DNA from: Triparma columacea
Lineage: Eukaryota; Sar; Bolidophyceae; Parmales; Triparmaceae
Reading direction: 5' to 3'
DNA: 58,798 bases
Assembly (NCBI GenBank): GCA_030267965.1
Contig: BRYA01000152.1
Span: 9,573-68,370 of the forward strand
Below the pieces are notes generated by a model. The model was given only the letters and a program-made list of their open reading frames with translations. It made no database searches and had not been told where the DNA came from. Below are positions 41,226 to 52,801 of this stretch, piece after piece. A program made the translations under genes and the position numbers. The number at the start of each line of letters is the position of its first letter. Within the stretch, counting starts at the first letter, position 1.

Positions 41226-43599
41226 TTAACCAGTCCATGTAGAGGCCCTCATGAGCCTCGTAACTCCCTTGCCCCCGCCCCCATTCCCTCCTCCCCTCGC
41301 TCCTGCCATTCCTCCCCCCCCCCTGCCCATCACACCGCCGAGCTCTCCCATGCCTCCTCTGTCTCCCCTCCCGCCCTCCCTCAGAGCGTCCATCCTCCCC
41401 TGAAGGTCCGCGACTCTGTTCTTCTCGAGCTGGAGCTCCCTCTCCTTGTCTGTCATGAGGACCCTCATCTTCCTCAAGCTTGCCGCCCCCGGTCTCTGCT
41501 CGGGCGCGGGTGCGAGCATGCTGAGGATGATCTTATGAAGATCTCTCCCAGCGTCAAAGGTCCCAATGTTCCCTGCCCTAATGTTTTGCCACTCCTCGCC
41601 CGAGTACGGGAGTGGCGACCTGCACAGCTCGAGGATGGTGCAGCCTAGGGAAAATATGTCGGCCTTCTTCAGGTCGCTGTAGTCGTCGTTTAGAATTTCC
41701 GGTGACATATAGCGTGAATCTCCGTCGTCGACGATCCTCCTATTCTCAGTGTTGGTGGCGAGGCCAAAATCTCCCAGCTTGTAAATGTTGCCCCTCACGA
41801 AGATGTTCTCGGGCTTAATGTCGAGATGGACGAGGCTCTGCGGGTGGGTGGGTTTGGTTGGAGAGGTGTTTGGTTAGCGATGTGAAAACGAGTGTGATGT
41901 GAAAACGAGTGTTAGCGATAAGCTATCTTAAATAGAGAGTGTGAGGGGGAGAAGAGAGGGAGGCAAAAACCGCGTGCCTCGCCTTGGCACGCAGCCGCAG
42001 CAATAAGACATGTCACAAATCCAACCCTTCCCGCGGGCTCGCTTCGCTTCGCTACGCTACGCTTCGCTACGCTACGCTACGCTTCGCTTCGCTACCCCCA
42101 TTATCCCGCAACCCCCTTCGTACCTCCTCATGAATGACAGTTAGCGCCTCAGCCATACTGCGGAGCAACCTGCACTTCTCAGTCTCGTTGTTGACGAACT
42201 TATTCTGTTGGTAAAGGTTGGACACTGTGCCCTCGCAAAGCTGCAGGGGTTGAAAGGGAGATGTGCGAGGTGGTGGTTAGGCTAAGACATCAGTAAGGGG
42301 GCGAGAAATATGACGGCCATTAGAGAGGGGACGCGGAGGGAACGCGCCGTGAACATGGATACGAGTGGGTGGACAAGCGAGCAATAAAATCCATTGAGAA
42401 ACTCGATGATCCCTTCCGCGACTCGCTTCGCTCGTCGCCAACGCGACATCATCTTGGGATATCTCCATCTAGGGATATCTCATCACAGACAGCAGATCCT
42501 CCCCCCCCACCCTCCCCCCTCCTTCTCACCTCCGTCTGAATGTAAACGCTATCCTCCTCGACCCAACCCTGGAAGTACCTCACGATGTTCTCGCAGCCGT
42601 CCTGCGTGAGCCTCGCGAGCGTCCTGAGTTCCTCCATCTTCATCGTCCTGGTGACCTTGGTCTTCTTCACCGCGTACTCCATCTGGTCGAAGTTCTGAAT
42701 CACGGAATACACGGACCCGAACTGTCCCGATCCGATGATGTTGCGAATCGTGAAGTCGCTCTCGAACCTGCTTTTTGGGCTAGCTCTCAATCCCGGGGAG
42801 TGCCCCCCGTGGCCCTTTCCGAGTATCGATGTTGACGGGGTGCCCGACTTGAAGGGTGTCTGGGGCGGGAACGCTGTCACATCATTGGGGGAAATCTTCT
42901 TCGTGGATAGAGTTGGAGGATTATTCGGGAACCGGGGCGTTGAGAGGGAGAAGCCGAACGGTGTCATGGGCGAATCGATATCGAAGCTGCGCGTGTATGG
43001 GGGGCGTACAAGCAGCCTTGTGAGTATACAAACATGGACGACCAAACCAACCTGCCTGCCCACGTTCTTAAACGGCTTCAAAACTGTCGCTTCACTCCTC
43101 CCTACCCCACTTACCTATCGTTCTCATCGTCCCCCCCGCCTCCCCTCCCAAAGAGCGCCTTTGTCTCCACATGGAGCGGACCCCTGAATCTCCTTTTCCC
43201 CCCTCCCTCTTCTCCCTCCCCTCCACCCTGCAACAAGTCGTTTACACTGTCTCCGGCAGCAGCAGAATCCTGGGAGAGCTGAAAAGCCCTGGGGTCGTAC
43301 GAGTCAGCCCTGTTCAGGAAAGGTTGGGAGATGGGTTCAAACTGATGTTCACCGATTGACCCAAAATCATCAGACTGCGGCAAAGTAGCGGCGTTCTCGT
43401 CAACACAACCAATTCTATTACCGCCAAATAGTACACGAGAAGGGCTACTGTCCCCAGAGAGCCCTTCTCCTTGAGTTTTTGAACCCTCGGGGTTCCCACT
43501 CGTGTTGGAGGGGGACCCAAGAAAGTTAGAACAGCTTTCCTCGTCAATGCTCATTGACAGGGGCGACGTAGTTCGTTGGCGTTTTGGGTTGAACGACAT
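41226..43599 (-). CDS. WEE1: Wee1-like protein kinase
   Basis: Four exons, 43599-43115, 42986-42530, 42240-42124 and 41837-41226, give 556 residues, all in phase. Wee1 kinases inhibit mitotic CDKs by phosphorylating their Gly-loop tyrosine. The N-terminal 225 residues are Ser/Pro-rich with SP and TP sites, as in regulated Wee1 proteins. The kinase domain runs from about 235 to 480: FTIRNIIGSGQFGSVYSV, YAVKK (ATP lysine), VHLDIKPENIF (catalytic loop with Leu where most kinases have Arg, like the Wee1/Myt1 HMDIKP), LGDFGLAT, SRYMSPEIL and DIFSLGCTILELC. A Gly-rich tail follows a short coiled coil. No membrane helix is seen, which favours Wee1 over Myt1. Confidence 0.9.
42033..42096. repeat. CGCTA/CGCTT pentanucleotide repeat in intron
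   Basis: About a dozen imperfect CGCTT and CGCTA units lie within the third intron of the Wee1 gene. Similar CGCTTCG motifs recur at 42424 and near 8970 and 17460, showing that this pentamer is common in the genome's introns. Confidence 0.9.
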
Positions 43600-43910
43600 G
43601 ACAAGTTGATATTGTCCGTTGAAAATAAATGCTAAAGAGACAAATTCTGCCGCCTCTGCCGCCAAGGAGGGAAAGGAAGGACCCAAAAGATCAACAAGGT
43701 GGAGTGAAAAGGAGTTTTGGAGACATTTATACACACTAAACGAGTAAAAACCGTACCGCAAGGTTCCACAAAATTACAGAAACAACAATACCGGAGTTTT
43801 ACCACCGCGAATCCACCAATTCTATCCTTCATTCCGCGAACTAACTCCTCCAAAAATTCATTCCGAATTTTATATGCTATAAAAAAAGTCCCAACAAACC
43901 CCTCTTCTTC
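43600..43910. promoter_or_regulatory. Divergent promoter interval, Wee1 and EF-hand/TVP15 gene
   Basis: These 311 bp separate two start codons. The right end is AT-rich with TATATGCTATAAAAAAAG about 35 bp before the plus-strand ATG, a plausible TATA-type element. An in-frame upstream extension of Wee1 without an ATG-led conserved domain is ignored. Confidence 0.45.
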
Positions 43911-46900
43911 ATGAACCCTCCCCCCCCTCCCCCTTCTGACGACGCGTGGTGGTCAGTGCCGTCCAATGTGTTCGATATACTTGATGTTGACAATAGTGGT
44001 TCTCTTGATAGAGAAGAAATAGCCACGGCCATGACCGCATGCATGGGCAAAAAGGTCCTTGAGGCTGAGGTTGATAAGGTAAGGATGGGGCGCCCCTACT
44101 TCCATTTCCATCCCACTTCGACGTTGCCCTTATCCAGCACCGCCCCTCACCCCACCCCTCCACCCACCCCCACCCCAAGCTCTTCCTTGAGTTCGACGTC
44201 GACTCCTCTGGCACCCTCGACAAGCAGGAGTTCTCCAATCTCGTCACCCACCTCGAGAAGAAGATGGGGAAGATCGGTCACAAATGGAAGAGGAAGGTGA
44301 GAGTAGTCTGTGTCATGGGCGACGACAAGCACTACTTCACACTTACCTACACTCCCCCCTTCCCCAACCCCAACCTTCACAGTCCGTAACCTCTTCCACC
44401 AACACCTCTGCAACCTTGGCGGCCAGGGAGGCTGCGATCTTGAAGGTCGGTGAGCCCTCCTCCACTCCCCCAACCCTCCCCCCCCCTGTCCCCCCCCCAA
44501 CGCCCTCCCGCCCTCTCCTCGGTAACCCTAACCCCACATCGAAAATTACCGGCACGACCCTCTTTGACGAGATTGCTCCTCACATCCCTCCTGAGCTTGA
44601 CAGCGTCAAGGCCGATTTGAGGAAGGTTGCGAGCGGCATATCGGAGTCGGACGTAAAGGCACTCACAGCTCTTGCAGCTGACCCAACGTCCCCCACTAAG
44701 AAGCAGGTCGACATAATATTCGACATTTTCTCCTCCATACCATCCAGCATTTACGATACGTTGGCTTCCCACACCGATTCAAAGGTCGTCCTTGCAGCAA
44801 ACATTCTCAAGTCAGCCGAAAAGGCCGCTCTCCGTGGATGCGCCAACGTCGGCGTTGCAACCTTTGCCAAGTACAAGGCCCTCCAAGCCGCAGCCTCTCC
44901 ACAAACTGAGTACGCACCGCATCCCCACCATTTTAACGACCAAGGCTTGATCGATGCCAACTTTTTCACCTCACTGATGAACGTCTACCACAGCATCCCC
45001 TCCGAAGTTCTCGACCTCCTCTACTCCGAGGCCGCTGGGTCCGCATCCCAGGACGGGAAGGAAAAGGCAAAAGAGTTCGCGACTATTGTGAGGACCATCA
45101 TGGACCAGCCCACTGACCACCTCGTCCGCATCTTAATGCCAATGTGGTGCATCTTAGTTAACGTATCAGACCTAAAGGAGATGTCAGAGAAGTGGGACAC
45201 CGACCCTGAGAAACAGGTCGGGAGCGCCAAGCAACTAAACGAGTTGATGGAGCTGGGAATCCAGAGGTGCTCAAAGCACGTCGCCAGGTTTCACCATGAG
45301 CTGACGCTGCTCCCCCAGTCTATTCAAGAAAGCGCCCTCTCCCAGCTCCCCGAGGACGCCAGGAAGGCCCTAGAGCCCGTCCTTGAGCTAACCATGGGTA
45401 TGATTGAGAAGGACGTCGAGGAGCTCTTCATCACCATGGCCAGGGAGGCCATGCCGAAGAAGCACGAGGAGAAGGAGCCACCAAGGGCGGTTGAGATGCA
45501 CCTGGACGACGACTACGCCACCGTTACCTCGGACGAGGTCCAGAAGAAGGCCTACGAGGACAAGTTCAGGAAGGAGCTTGCCAAGTCCCTCGGCGTCGAC
45601 CCCTCCCGCATCAACATTACTGGCCTGGAGTCTGGATCCGTGATTGTCAAGTTCGAGATATCTGGCAACGGCGATGAGGAGGGAGGAGATAAGGGCGCAG
45701 ACAAGACCTCCTCCGTGCTCGTCTCGCAGCTTCAGGCTCAGATCAAGGATAAGTCCTCGCCTCTTTACAAGGGCGAGCTCACCTCCAAGACCAAGGCTGA
45801 GATTGCCGTCAAGGTCACCGACCTTCCCATGGTTGAGGAGACGGAGGAGGAGAAGAAATTAAAGAAGGACAGAGAGATCAAAAAGATGATGAAAAAGGGC
45901 CTGACTGTTGGAAAGGTCATTATGAGGACGGAGTCGAGGAGGCTCGCAAAGTGGGTTCGCGAGTCTCCGACGAGCCTGAGGGCGCTATCTTTCCTTTGTG
46001 GCGTCCTCCTTCTTTTCTCGGCTCTCTTTGGGCTTGTCATGGACCTCTTCAGTGGCCAGTTCAGTGCCTTCATGATCAGCTTTTGGTTGATTCTCTTCTC
46101 GTTGTTGATTATCGTTACGGAGGCCAAGGTCAAGGCCTTCGAAAACTTCGCCGGCCCAGCCCTTCGATCCTACATGCAGATATTCTCGACCGTTGAGGGG
46201 CGCGGCGTGTGGCTGTGTCTCGTCGGCGTCCTGGCAATGTCTCTCCTTTCAAAGGGCAGCTGGCAGAACTTCCTCTCCTTCACGAGCGGACTTTGTAGCT
46301 TCCTCATCGGACTAACCTCTGTCATCATGGGCAAGATCGCAGCTAAGAAGGCAAAGAACCTCAAGGATAAGCTGCATGACGAGGAAAACGTCAGGGCTGA
46401 GTTCAAGGCGGCAGACAAGGATGGAAATGGAACTCTTGATGTGGAAGAGCTCGGGGAGCTGTGCCAGAAGCTCGGCTCACAGATGGGGCAGAACCAGCTA
46501 GAGATGACTTTGAGGACGCTCGACGATGATGGTAATGGGAAGATTGACATTGACGAGTTCTTGAAGTGGTTCAGGGGCAAGGAAGTTATTGAGGGCGAGG
46601 ATGAGGAGACCGGCGCGATCCCCGTTGGGAAGGAAACGCCCGTGGACCAGATGAAACAGGTAAGAATAGGGGTGGATATCGAATAGGGGTGGATATCTAA
46701 CCAAACGGCCTCACTTCTCTCAACCCGCGCGGTCATATCTCTGAAACCACAAACGCAGATGAAGCTCAAGGCAAAACAAACTCCTACAACCTTACTCGTT
46801 GTCAACGTTGTCCTTGGCGTTTGCGTCTGTCTCAGTGGAATAATGGGAGCCGTGGGTGTGTGGAAGAATCACATCGGAAGCTTCGTCCTCTCTCTCGTGG

Positions 46901-47566
46901 ACCTCTGGATTCTGGTGATGGGTCTGTTCTTGATCTTCTTGGAGGCCAGCAAGGTGAGAATTGTTAGTTTGTGAAGACCCACCGACCCGATTCGATTATA
47001 TTCAGTACGACCGGCTCACCATCCCCCCGCAGTCGTGGTGCACCTGCGCCTGTGTCGAGTCAAAGGCTGCCGGAGATTTTGACAATATGGTTCTCGACAC
47101 GACGGGAGGTTTCATCGGTAGGGCCAAGAGGCTTATCTTCGACAAGTACTTCAAGGCCCTCGACACCGTCGTCGGACGCGGGGTCTTCTTCTGGTTCGTT
47201 GCAGCCCTTTGCGTCGCAACTTACGAGAAGGACGTGGGGCTCGAGGGACTAATGGGAATCTTCACGGGGATCGCACTTATGGTCGTCGGGGTTATCAACG
47301 CCGTCTTCGGCATGGCCGCGAACGCCAAGTTCAAGCAGCTGCGAGACAAGATCAGCAAGGATGCCCTCGAGGCAAAGTTCATCGAGGCCGACAAGGACAG
47401 CAGCGGGGAGCTAGACTTCGAGGAGCTAGCGAAGTTCTGCGGCGAGCTAGGAATGGACTTCACGCACAGGGAGTTCGAACTACTTGTTCAGAGCTTGGAC
47501 GCAGACTGCAGCGGGACTGTCAGCTGGGACGAGTTCAAGCAGTGGTGGAGCAGGGAGTTTTTGTGA
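43911..47566 (+). CDS. Six-EF-hand membrane protein with two TVP15/COPI-associated domains
   Basis: Five exons at 43911-44078, 44180-44296, 44383-46659, 46759-46953 and 47006-47566 give 1105 residues in phase. Two N-terminal EF-hands have loops DVDNSGSLDREE and DVDSSGTLDKQE. A Pro-rich linker and a large helical region with a short beta segment (LESGSVIVKFEI) follow. Residues 620-725 form a four-helix membrane domain matching the TVP15/COPI-associated family (LSFLCGVLLLFSALFGLV, VEGRGVWLCLVGVL). EF-hands 3-4 are DKDGNGTLDVEE and DDDGNGKIDIDE. A second TVP15-like domain at 860-1030 (VGRGVFFWFVAALCV) is followed by EF-hands 5-6 (DKDSSGELDFEE, DADCSGTVSWDE). Known members are Golgi/late-endosome membrane proteins of vesicle traffic. 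Calcium-responsive behaviour at such membranes is inference. Confidence 0.85.
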
Positions 47567-47704
47567 GGGAAATACGTAACGGCAATTCAGTAGTAGTAGT
47601 AAGTGGTAGTGGAAGAGTGGTGTATTTTGCTTCAAAAGTGGTAAAAAATAAGCAATTGTTTCGTTCACTTCTTCTTCCCCCCTACTATTCTTGCCCTTCT
47701 TCCC

Positions 47705-48808
47705 CTACTTCCCCGTCGCAGCTGCTCCTTCCGCTACTCCCACATCCGCTACTCCCACATCCGCTCCTCCCCCCTTCGTCCCCTTCCCTGTCTTGGATCT
47801 TTTCTTGACCATTGCCTCACTCTCCCCCCTTTCGTTTAGCGGTCCCGTGCATTGCACCCTGTGCTCCCTCCAGTGCTTGACCTGGCATTTCTTCGAGCAG
47901 TAGGCGACGTTGCGACAGGGACACACTAGGAGCTTATCACGCTCCTTGGCAGTTAGAGCCTCGCAAACAAAACAGCAGAAGGGACGGCCTTGAAGGTACT
48001 GTTTCGTGATGTTGGCGATTGTAGGATCGCGTCTGGAAGGATGAAATGAATTGAATTTGTCTCGAACTACGTCGGGATCGGGCTTTCCGAGATGAAGAAA
48101 TGTTACGAACATCTTTCTTGCGACATCTCTACTAAGGTAAGGGTGTTCTCCTCTGGACGCCTTGAGGCAGAGACCAAACACATTATCCACGTCATTGGTG
48201 GTTGGGATAGTACCGCGCGTGAGAAACAGCCGGAATATGTCGTGTGCTCCACAATTGACAGCAGTAGCAAGTGGTGAAACAACATGTCCACCAGGCTCAA
48301 CCACTGTCTTGTTCACATTTGCTCCATGATCGAGAAGTGCTATGGCCTGATCAATGCGTCCCACATTAGCAGCCTGTATCAACAGGGTGTTGGAACTGTT
48401 TTCAACCAACCCTTCGACTCCTAGGTCCATATTAGGGTCAAGTCCATGTTCTAAGAGCAATCTCAAGATTGTTGAATTGTCACTATTCTTCATTGATAAA
48501 TGTGCGGCAATGTACATGGCTTCCTTGTTATTGAAGCCGGCCTCTAAGGTAAGTTTGACCATCTCAACATTATCGTGAAGAGAGGCGGTTGTGAGGACTG
48601 AAGCTGTCTCCCATTCCTCATCAACACGCTCCATATAAACGCCTAACAAAACCTCAGGACCATGTTCCTTGGCATACCCCTTGATGCGATCCCAGTCGTG
48701 CTCACCAGCCCAGTTTATGCAGCACCATTGACCTTCTGTCAAATCGTCCCAACTAGATACTGCCACATTTGTGGTCTCTGACGATTGTACCTCCGATTTT
48801 GATTCCAT
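47705..48808 (-). CDS. Ankyrin-repeat protein with C-terminal MYND finger
   Basis: One exon of 367 residues starting MESKSEVQ. Ankyrin-type repeats cover about residues 60-230 (TTASLHDNVEMVKLTLEAG, STILRLLLEHGLDPNMDLG, IQAANVGRIDQAIALLDHG, SPLATAVNCGAHDIFRLFL). A MYND finger lies at about 281-323 (CCFVCEALTA, LLVCPCRNVAYCSKKCQVKHW, HRVQC) with its Cys/His ligands present. Both modules are protein-interaction domains, and the Ank-MYND pairing is widespread in algae and oomycetes, usually without an assigned role. The tail carries GVADVGVAEG repeats. The stop lies 138 bp from the convergent EF-hand/TVP15 gene. Confidence 0.9.
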   Translation of the reverse strand: MESKSEVQSSETTNVAVSSWDDLTEGQWCCINWAGEHDWDRIKGYAKEHGPEVLLGVYMERVDEEWETASVLTTASLHDNVEMVKLTLEAGFNNKEAMYIAAHLSMKNSDNSTILRLLLEHGLDPNMDLGVEGLVENSSNTLLIQAANVGRIDQAIALLDHGANVNKTVVEPGGHVVSPLATAVNCGAHDIFRLFLTRGTIPTTNDVDNVFGLCLKASRGEHPYLSRDVARKMFVTFLHLGKPDPDVVRDKFNSFHPSRRDPTIANITKQYLQGRPFCCFVCEALTAKERDKLLVCPCRNVAYCSKKCQVKHWREHRVQCTGPLNERGESEAMVKKRSKTGKGTKGGGADVGVADVGVAEGAAATGK

Positions 48809-49044
48809 TTTTGAGCGAACCTAACCCAAGTGTAAGTTTATAGAGGCAAATTACGACGTGAAACTTATCAACAAAGCCTCGAAAGTACTCCACGCAGGCA
48901 GAAATGTCGTGTAGGTGCTGTTATGTTATGTGTCTCAGTCGAAAATCTGGTCAAGGACCCCATCCCAGAATCCAGCCAAAGTAAAAAAAGAAATGAAACG
49001 TGATTTTCCCTCCATCAACTACGTAAACAGCCCCTTTTTCTCCA

Positions 49045-51072
49045 CTATCTGTTCCCCCCCCCCTCCCCCACCTCTCCCCATCCCCCCCCCCATTCTTCCC
49101 CTTTCCCCCAAGTTTCCCTCGCCCTAAGCCACCCTCCTAGTACCTCCCACCCCGTCCCCCCCTCATACCTTTCATCCAACAACTCCACAACCGTGTCCAT
49201 CCCTTCCTCCTCCTTAACGTATTCCCTAAACTCCTCCAAATTCCCCTTAAAGGCATCTTGGAATACCTGCGCCCACCTCTCCCCTCTCCCCCCCTCCCCC
49301 CCACCTCCTCCTCCTCCCCCATCACCCTCGACCATTGCACCACCTAGGAGTACCCCGGCCCATACTATCCCCATAGCGTGCCTATCCTCGGCGACGGCGA
49401 ACTTACCCAAGTCGAGGTTCGTTAAACTAGAACCCTGCCAGAATACATTGGCGCGACGGATTAGTGAGACGTCTAGGTAAGCACGGTTTATCGGGCCACC
49501 GAAACCTACATGCCGGGGTGTTTTTGCGTCAGAGTGTTAGTGAGTGTGTGTTGTAAAAGGTTTTAGTAAGCCTTTGTCAAAAATAACCCCCTTCACTTTC
49601 AAAAAAGACCCATCCCTTCCCCGCATCCCCTCTCCCCCCGTACCCTTTACCTTACCTAAATCTTGAAAAGCAACCTTAACACCCCCCCCTCTGCATTCTC
49701 TAACCGTCCCTGGTGGTTCTCTCCTCCCTACCTCCCTTTCATTAACTCTTTTAAGTAAAACGCTATCCTCCCCCAGACTCCCGTGTCTATACCCGAGTCC
49801 GTGGAGTTCGTTAACCGCATCCTCGCTACCTCTTAAAACCGTGTTAATTAGGAACTCCACCCTTTCCTTAAGGTTAGGTAGTTCCCTAATATCAAGCGTT
49901 TCTAATTTAGGTGTTGAGGGACTACCGAATAAACCAAAGATCCCAAAGTTAACCCCCTGATCCCCACGTCTTGCGGATAAACGTCGCAACCTCTCCCTTT
50001 CATCTGCGATTCTTTTAACCCAAGTATCACAATATCCTAATCTCCTAATACTCCCCCCCAGCCCTCCCCATCTTCTTTCCCTCGTAATATAAACGAGCAT
50101 TAAGAACCCTTCTCTATCCGGTGCTTCGCAGTTCACCGCACGGACCCATGTTATAGGGTCGATTGGTACACCGCTTATTACGTTACCTTTTGTTGTAGTT
50201 AATCCGGCGACTACGTAATCAGGCGTTTCTAACAAAGTGAATTTGGTAACCCCAACTACCTTTCGGGGGCCTAGTATACCTAATCCTTTACCACCCTCCT
50301 CCTTATTACTATTTTGTTTACGGTTCCATGTATCCTTAACAGCCTCACAAACCCTGAGTTCATTATTCCCTAATACAACCCCACCTAATTCCCCGACTCC
50401 TGACCATTCTTTTATTACACATCTAGTCTCCATACCTAGACTTCGTAATCTTGAGCCTTCAGCTCCGGAAATTGTGCCTGAGAAATAACGTACTAATCCG
50501 GTGGAGGAATCTGAGGTTCGACGGGGGGTGGAGGTGTCTAATGGGGAAGGGGTTATTTGTAACCCTGTTGATGGGTCTGTGTATGTCCACTCTGTTATCG
50601 AGGTTAACTGTGAGTTGGGAAGGGAGGAGGGGGGGGGTTTGTACGGGGTGTAATGTGTGTGGTGTAATGTGAGCGTTGTAATGATGCATGTCTAAAACCC
50701 TGTCTATTGTATCGTGTATTTGTCCAAAAGTAGGGTTATCCAAGCCGTAGATCCTTCACTTACCGACTGTGTTCCTATAAGCCTTGTGATTTGCAAGTCT
50801 TGAGCCTTGATAGTTTTAGTTTGTGGTATTGCTTTAGGTATTGGATTGCTATTGCTGTTTGGAGGGTTGCTGTTTGATTGAAGTGTAGTAGTAGTTGTTG
50901 TTGTTGGAGGCGTTGTCCTAGTACTAATTGTTGTTGTCCTGGTACTAATTGTTGTTGTCAATCTAATGTTATTGTTTTGGTTTGCAGTTTGGAAAGCGAA
51001 CGATGTTGGAGTTATTTGAAGGATCAAAATTATCCCTATTATACTCATTACGCTCACTGTTATACTACGCAT
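49045..51072 (-). CDS. Plastid-targeted kinase-like protein, probably catalytically impaired
   Basis: Three exons, 51072-50764, 50607-49572 and 49505-49045, give 601 residues. Residues 1-27 form a signal peptide ending TPTSFAFQT; cleavage before Phe followed by a Ser/Thr-rich transit region is the bipartite plastid signal of red-lineage algae. The body reads like a kinase C-lobe: VNELHGLGYRHGSLGEDSVLL in the catalytic-loop position (RHG where HRD is expected), AFQDLGK in the DFG position, and a later DLGKFAVAEDRHAMGIVWAGV segment resembling the helix after the activation loop. A Gly-loop and ATP lysine were not identified. The second intron needs a rare GC donor (AAAG|GCTTAC), the weakest join here. 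A Gly-rich tail closes the frame. Confidence 0.65.
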
Positions 51073-51425
51073 GATGGATTTATTAGATATGAAGAAGGAT
51101 TAAATGTCCTAATACAAATTATAACGCCGATTTGAAGGATAGAACAGAAAGTGTGTGGAGTGTGTGGCGCTGAATCAACTAAAAATATCCTTATAACGAT
51201 ACAGTTGCCACTAAATACGACTAATTAGCGAGGTGGGATGAATATGTACTCCTATATATTGCTATTACGTTGATATTACGTTGTTATTGCAAGATTTTGA
51301 ACTCTCTCAAGAATACCCCACAAACTCCTCAAAACCTTGAGTATTTTGAAGTACATTTCATAGCCCAATATATCCTTCATTTACACCTTTACCCCCCTCC
51401 CCCTCCCGTATTTCCCCCAAAACGT
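51073..51425. other. Intergenic AT-rich region
   Basis: The interval lies between the CSN4 3' end and the start of the plastid kinase-like gene, both on the minus strand. AT-rich, with a repeated TTGATATTACGTTG-type motif near 51270. No gene recognised. Confidence 0.45.
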
Positions 51426-52592
51426 TCACTTCCCCTCTCTCTCTCCTCTGATCCTATTTTCGATATCGTTGCATCCCATACAATCCCTCCCGATCCTCTC
51501 CTCCCTAACCTTCCCTTCCCTCTCCCCCTCCCCAAACACGACAATCCCTTTAACTTGATCAATCCTTCCGTTAACCGCTCCACCTTTGATCATACCTGCG
51601 ACGACTTTAACGGCTGAACTAGCCCCACCTTTTACTTGTAGTACCTCACCGACTTGTTTGAGTGATACGGAGGTGTATACACGTTCGAGTGCAACCACAT
51701 TATGCTCCATTACGGCCCTTTCAAGGACAGTACGACCGTCGGCGAGTCGGGCTTTTTGATGGTCCTCTAGACTTGCGTGGAACGCTGATACGTCAGCAGT
51801 ATCCAACAATTCTAAACGGTGCATCCTAATCACGGTTGACGGGTGGGACTCGTATCCAGGGATACTTGAGAGTCGGGGGAGACGCTCGTCTGATGATAGT
51901 AGTGCTAGTATCTTGCTTCTTCTCGTGCAGCTTTTCCCGAGCACAGCCGTCGTGCATGCTTTCCCGAGTAGTAGAAGTAGATCAGGCGGGTGCACGGACG
52001 GGTGGGTAGATTGGGAGAGGAGGTAGTAGAACTCTGAGGCTTGGAGGAACTTACGCTGGGCGTCTAACACGCGGGCCTGGGTTGACCTGAACCTTAGGAC
52101 CTCCGTGTTACCTTCCGGTGCGTCTGCGACTACGGAGGCGGCCTTGGATACGAATACCTCGGCTGAGATCGCGTCGCCGTCCTCCAGGTAACACTCGGCG
52201 GAGGTTACGTTCAAGTCGAGGACCTCGGAGGGGGTGAAGGTGTAGGCTGGGAGGGAGGGGTCGACGCGAAGGGAGGAGAGGACCTCGCCGGCGAGGGAGA
52301 AGGAACCTGAGTCTATGTAGAGCTGGTAGATCTTACGACGGAGAGCGTTGTCGGAACCGTCGGTTAGGGAGTTACCGATTTGGGAGAGGCAGGCAGTGAG
52401 GGTGGCTAGGTTGTCGTGTGGGATGTTGGGGAGGGTATCAGAGTGTGGGGGTTTGGTTAGGGAGGTGACTAGGTTCATTGAGAGTGTTCTGAGCTCTGAG
52501 GGGTTGAGTGTGGATGTAAGTGACTCATATGTTGTGTATAGAGATGGAGAAAGGATATCATTGAGGATGGTGGTGAGGGGAGGAGAGGACAT
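51426..52592 (-). CDS. CSN4: COP9 signalosome subunit 4
   Basis: A single exon of 388 residues starting MSSPPLTTI; the longer frame upstream is low-complexity and lacks an equivalent ATG. CSN4 is a scaffold of the COP9 signalosome, which removes NEDD8 from cullin ligases. Family landmarks are ARVLDAQRKFLQASEFYYLL, the AECYLEDGDAISAEVFVSKA TPR-like helices, HQKARLADGRTVLERAVMEHN, and the PCI winged-helix end (SLKQVGEVLQV, MIKGGAVNGRIDQVKGIVVF). After the PCI domain the usual long helix is replaced by a short charged tail (GEREGKVREERIG). Lack of introns is notable among neighbours. It is head to head with the GPI gene, with 209 bp between start codons. Confidence 0.92.
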   Translation of the reverse strand: MSSPPLTTILNDILSPSLYTTYESLTSTLNPSELRTLSMNLVTSLTKPPHSDTLPNIPHDNLATLTACLSQIGNSLTDGSDNALRRKIYQLYIDSGSFSLAGEVLSSLRVDPSLPAYTFTPSEVLDLNVTSAECYLEDGDAISAEVFVSKAASVVADAPEGNTEVLRFRSTQARVLDAQRKFLQASEFYYLLSQSTHPSVHPPDLLLLLGKACTTAVLGKSCTRRSKILALLSSDERLPRLSSIPGYESHPSTVIRMHRLELLDTADVSAFHASLEDHQKARLADGRTVLERAVMEHNVVALERVYTSVSLKQVGEVLQVKGGASSAVKVVAGMIKGGAVNGRIDQVKGIVVFGEGEREGKVREERIGRDCMGCNDIENRIRGEREGK

Positions 52593-52801
52593 TGTAATGA
52601 AATGCACGGAGGGAGATGGAGGGGGTGGGAGGTTTTGCTTGGGTTGGTGTTTGTTTGAAGTGATTTGAGGTAGATTGTGTTTGTGGATAGTGTATTGTGT
52701 AGTATTGTTGTGTGTGTGTGTGTGATAAGTGTGTGATTGACTCTTGATTGTGGCAATCTCAGATTTGGGGCCTTTTCCCAAAACAATCCCAAACTTCACA
52801 C

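Noticed and set aside
41942..42120. Possible CRISPR-like or regulatory array of CGCTT units
   Set aside because: Units are five bases without spacers and lie within an intron; this is a simple pentanucleotide microsatellite, and the genome is eukaryotic.
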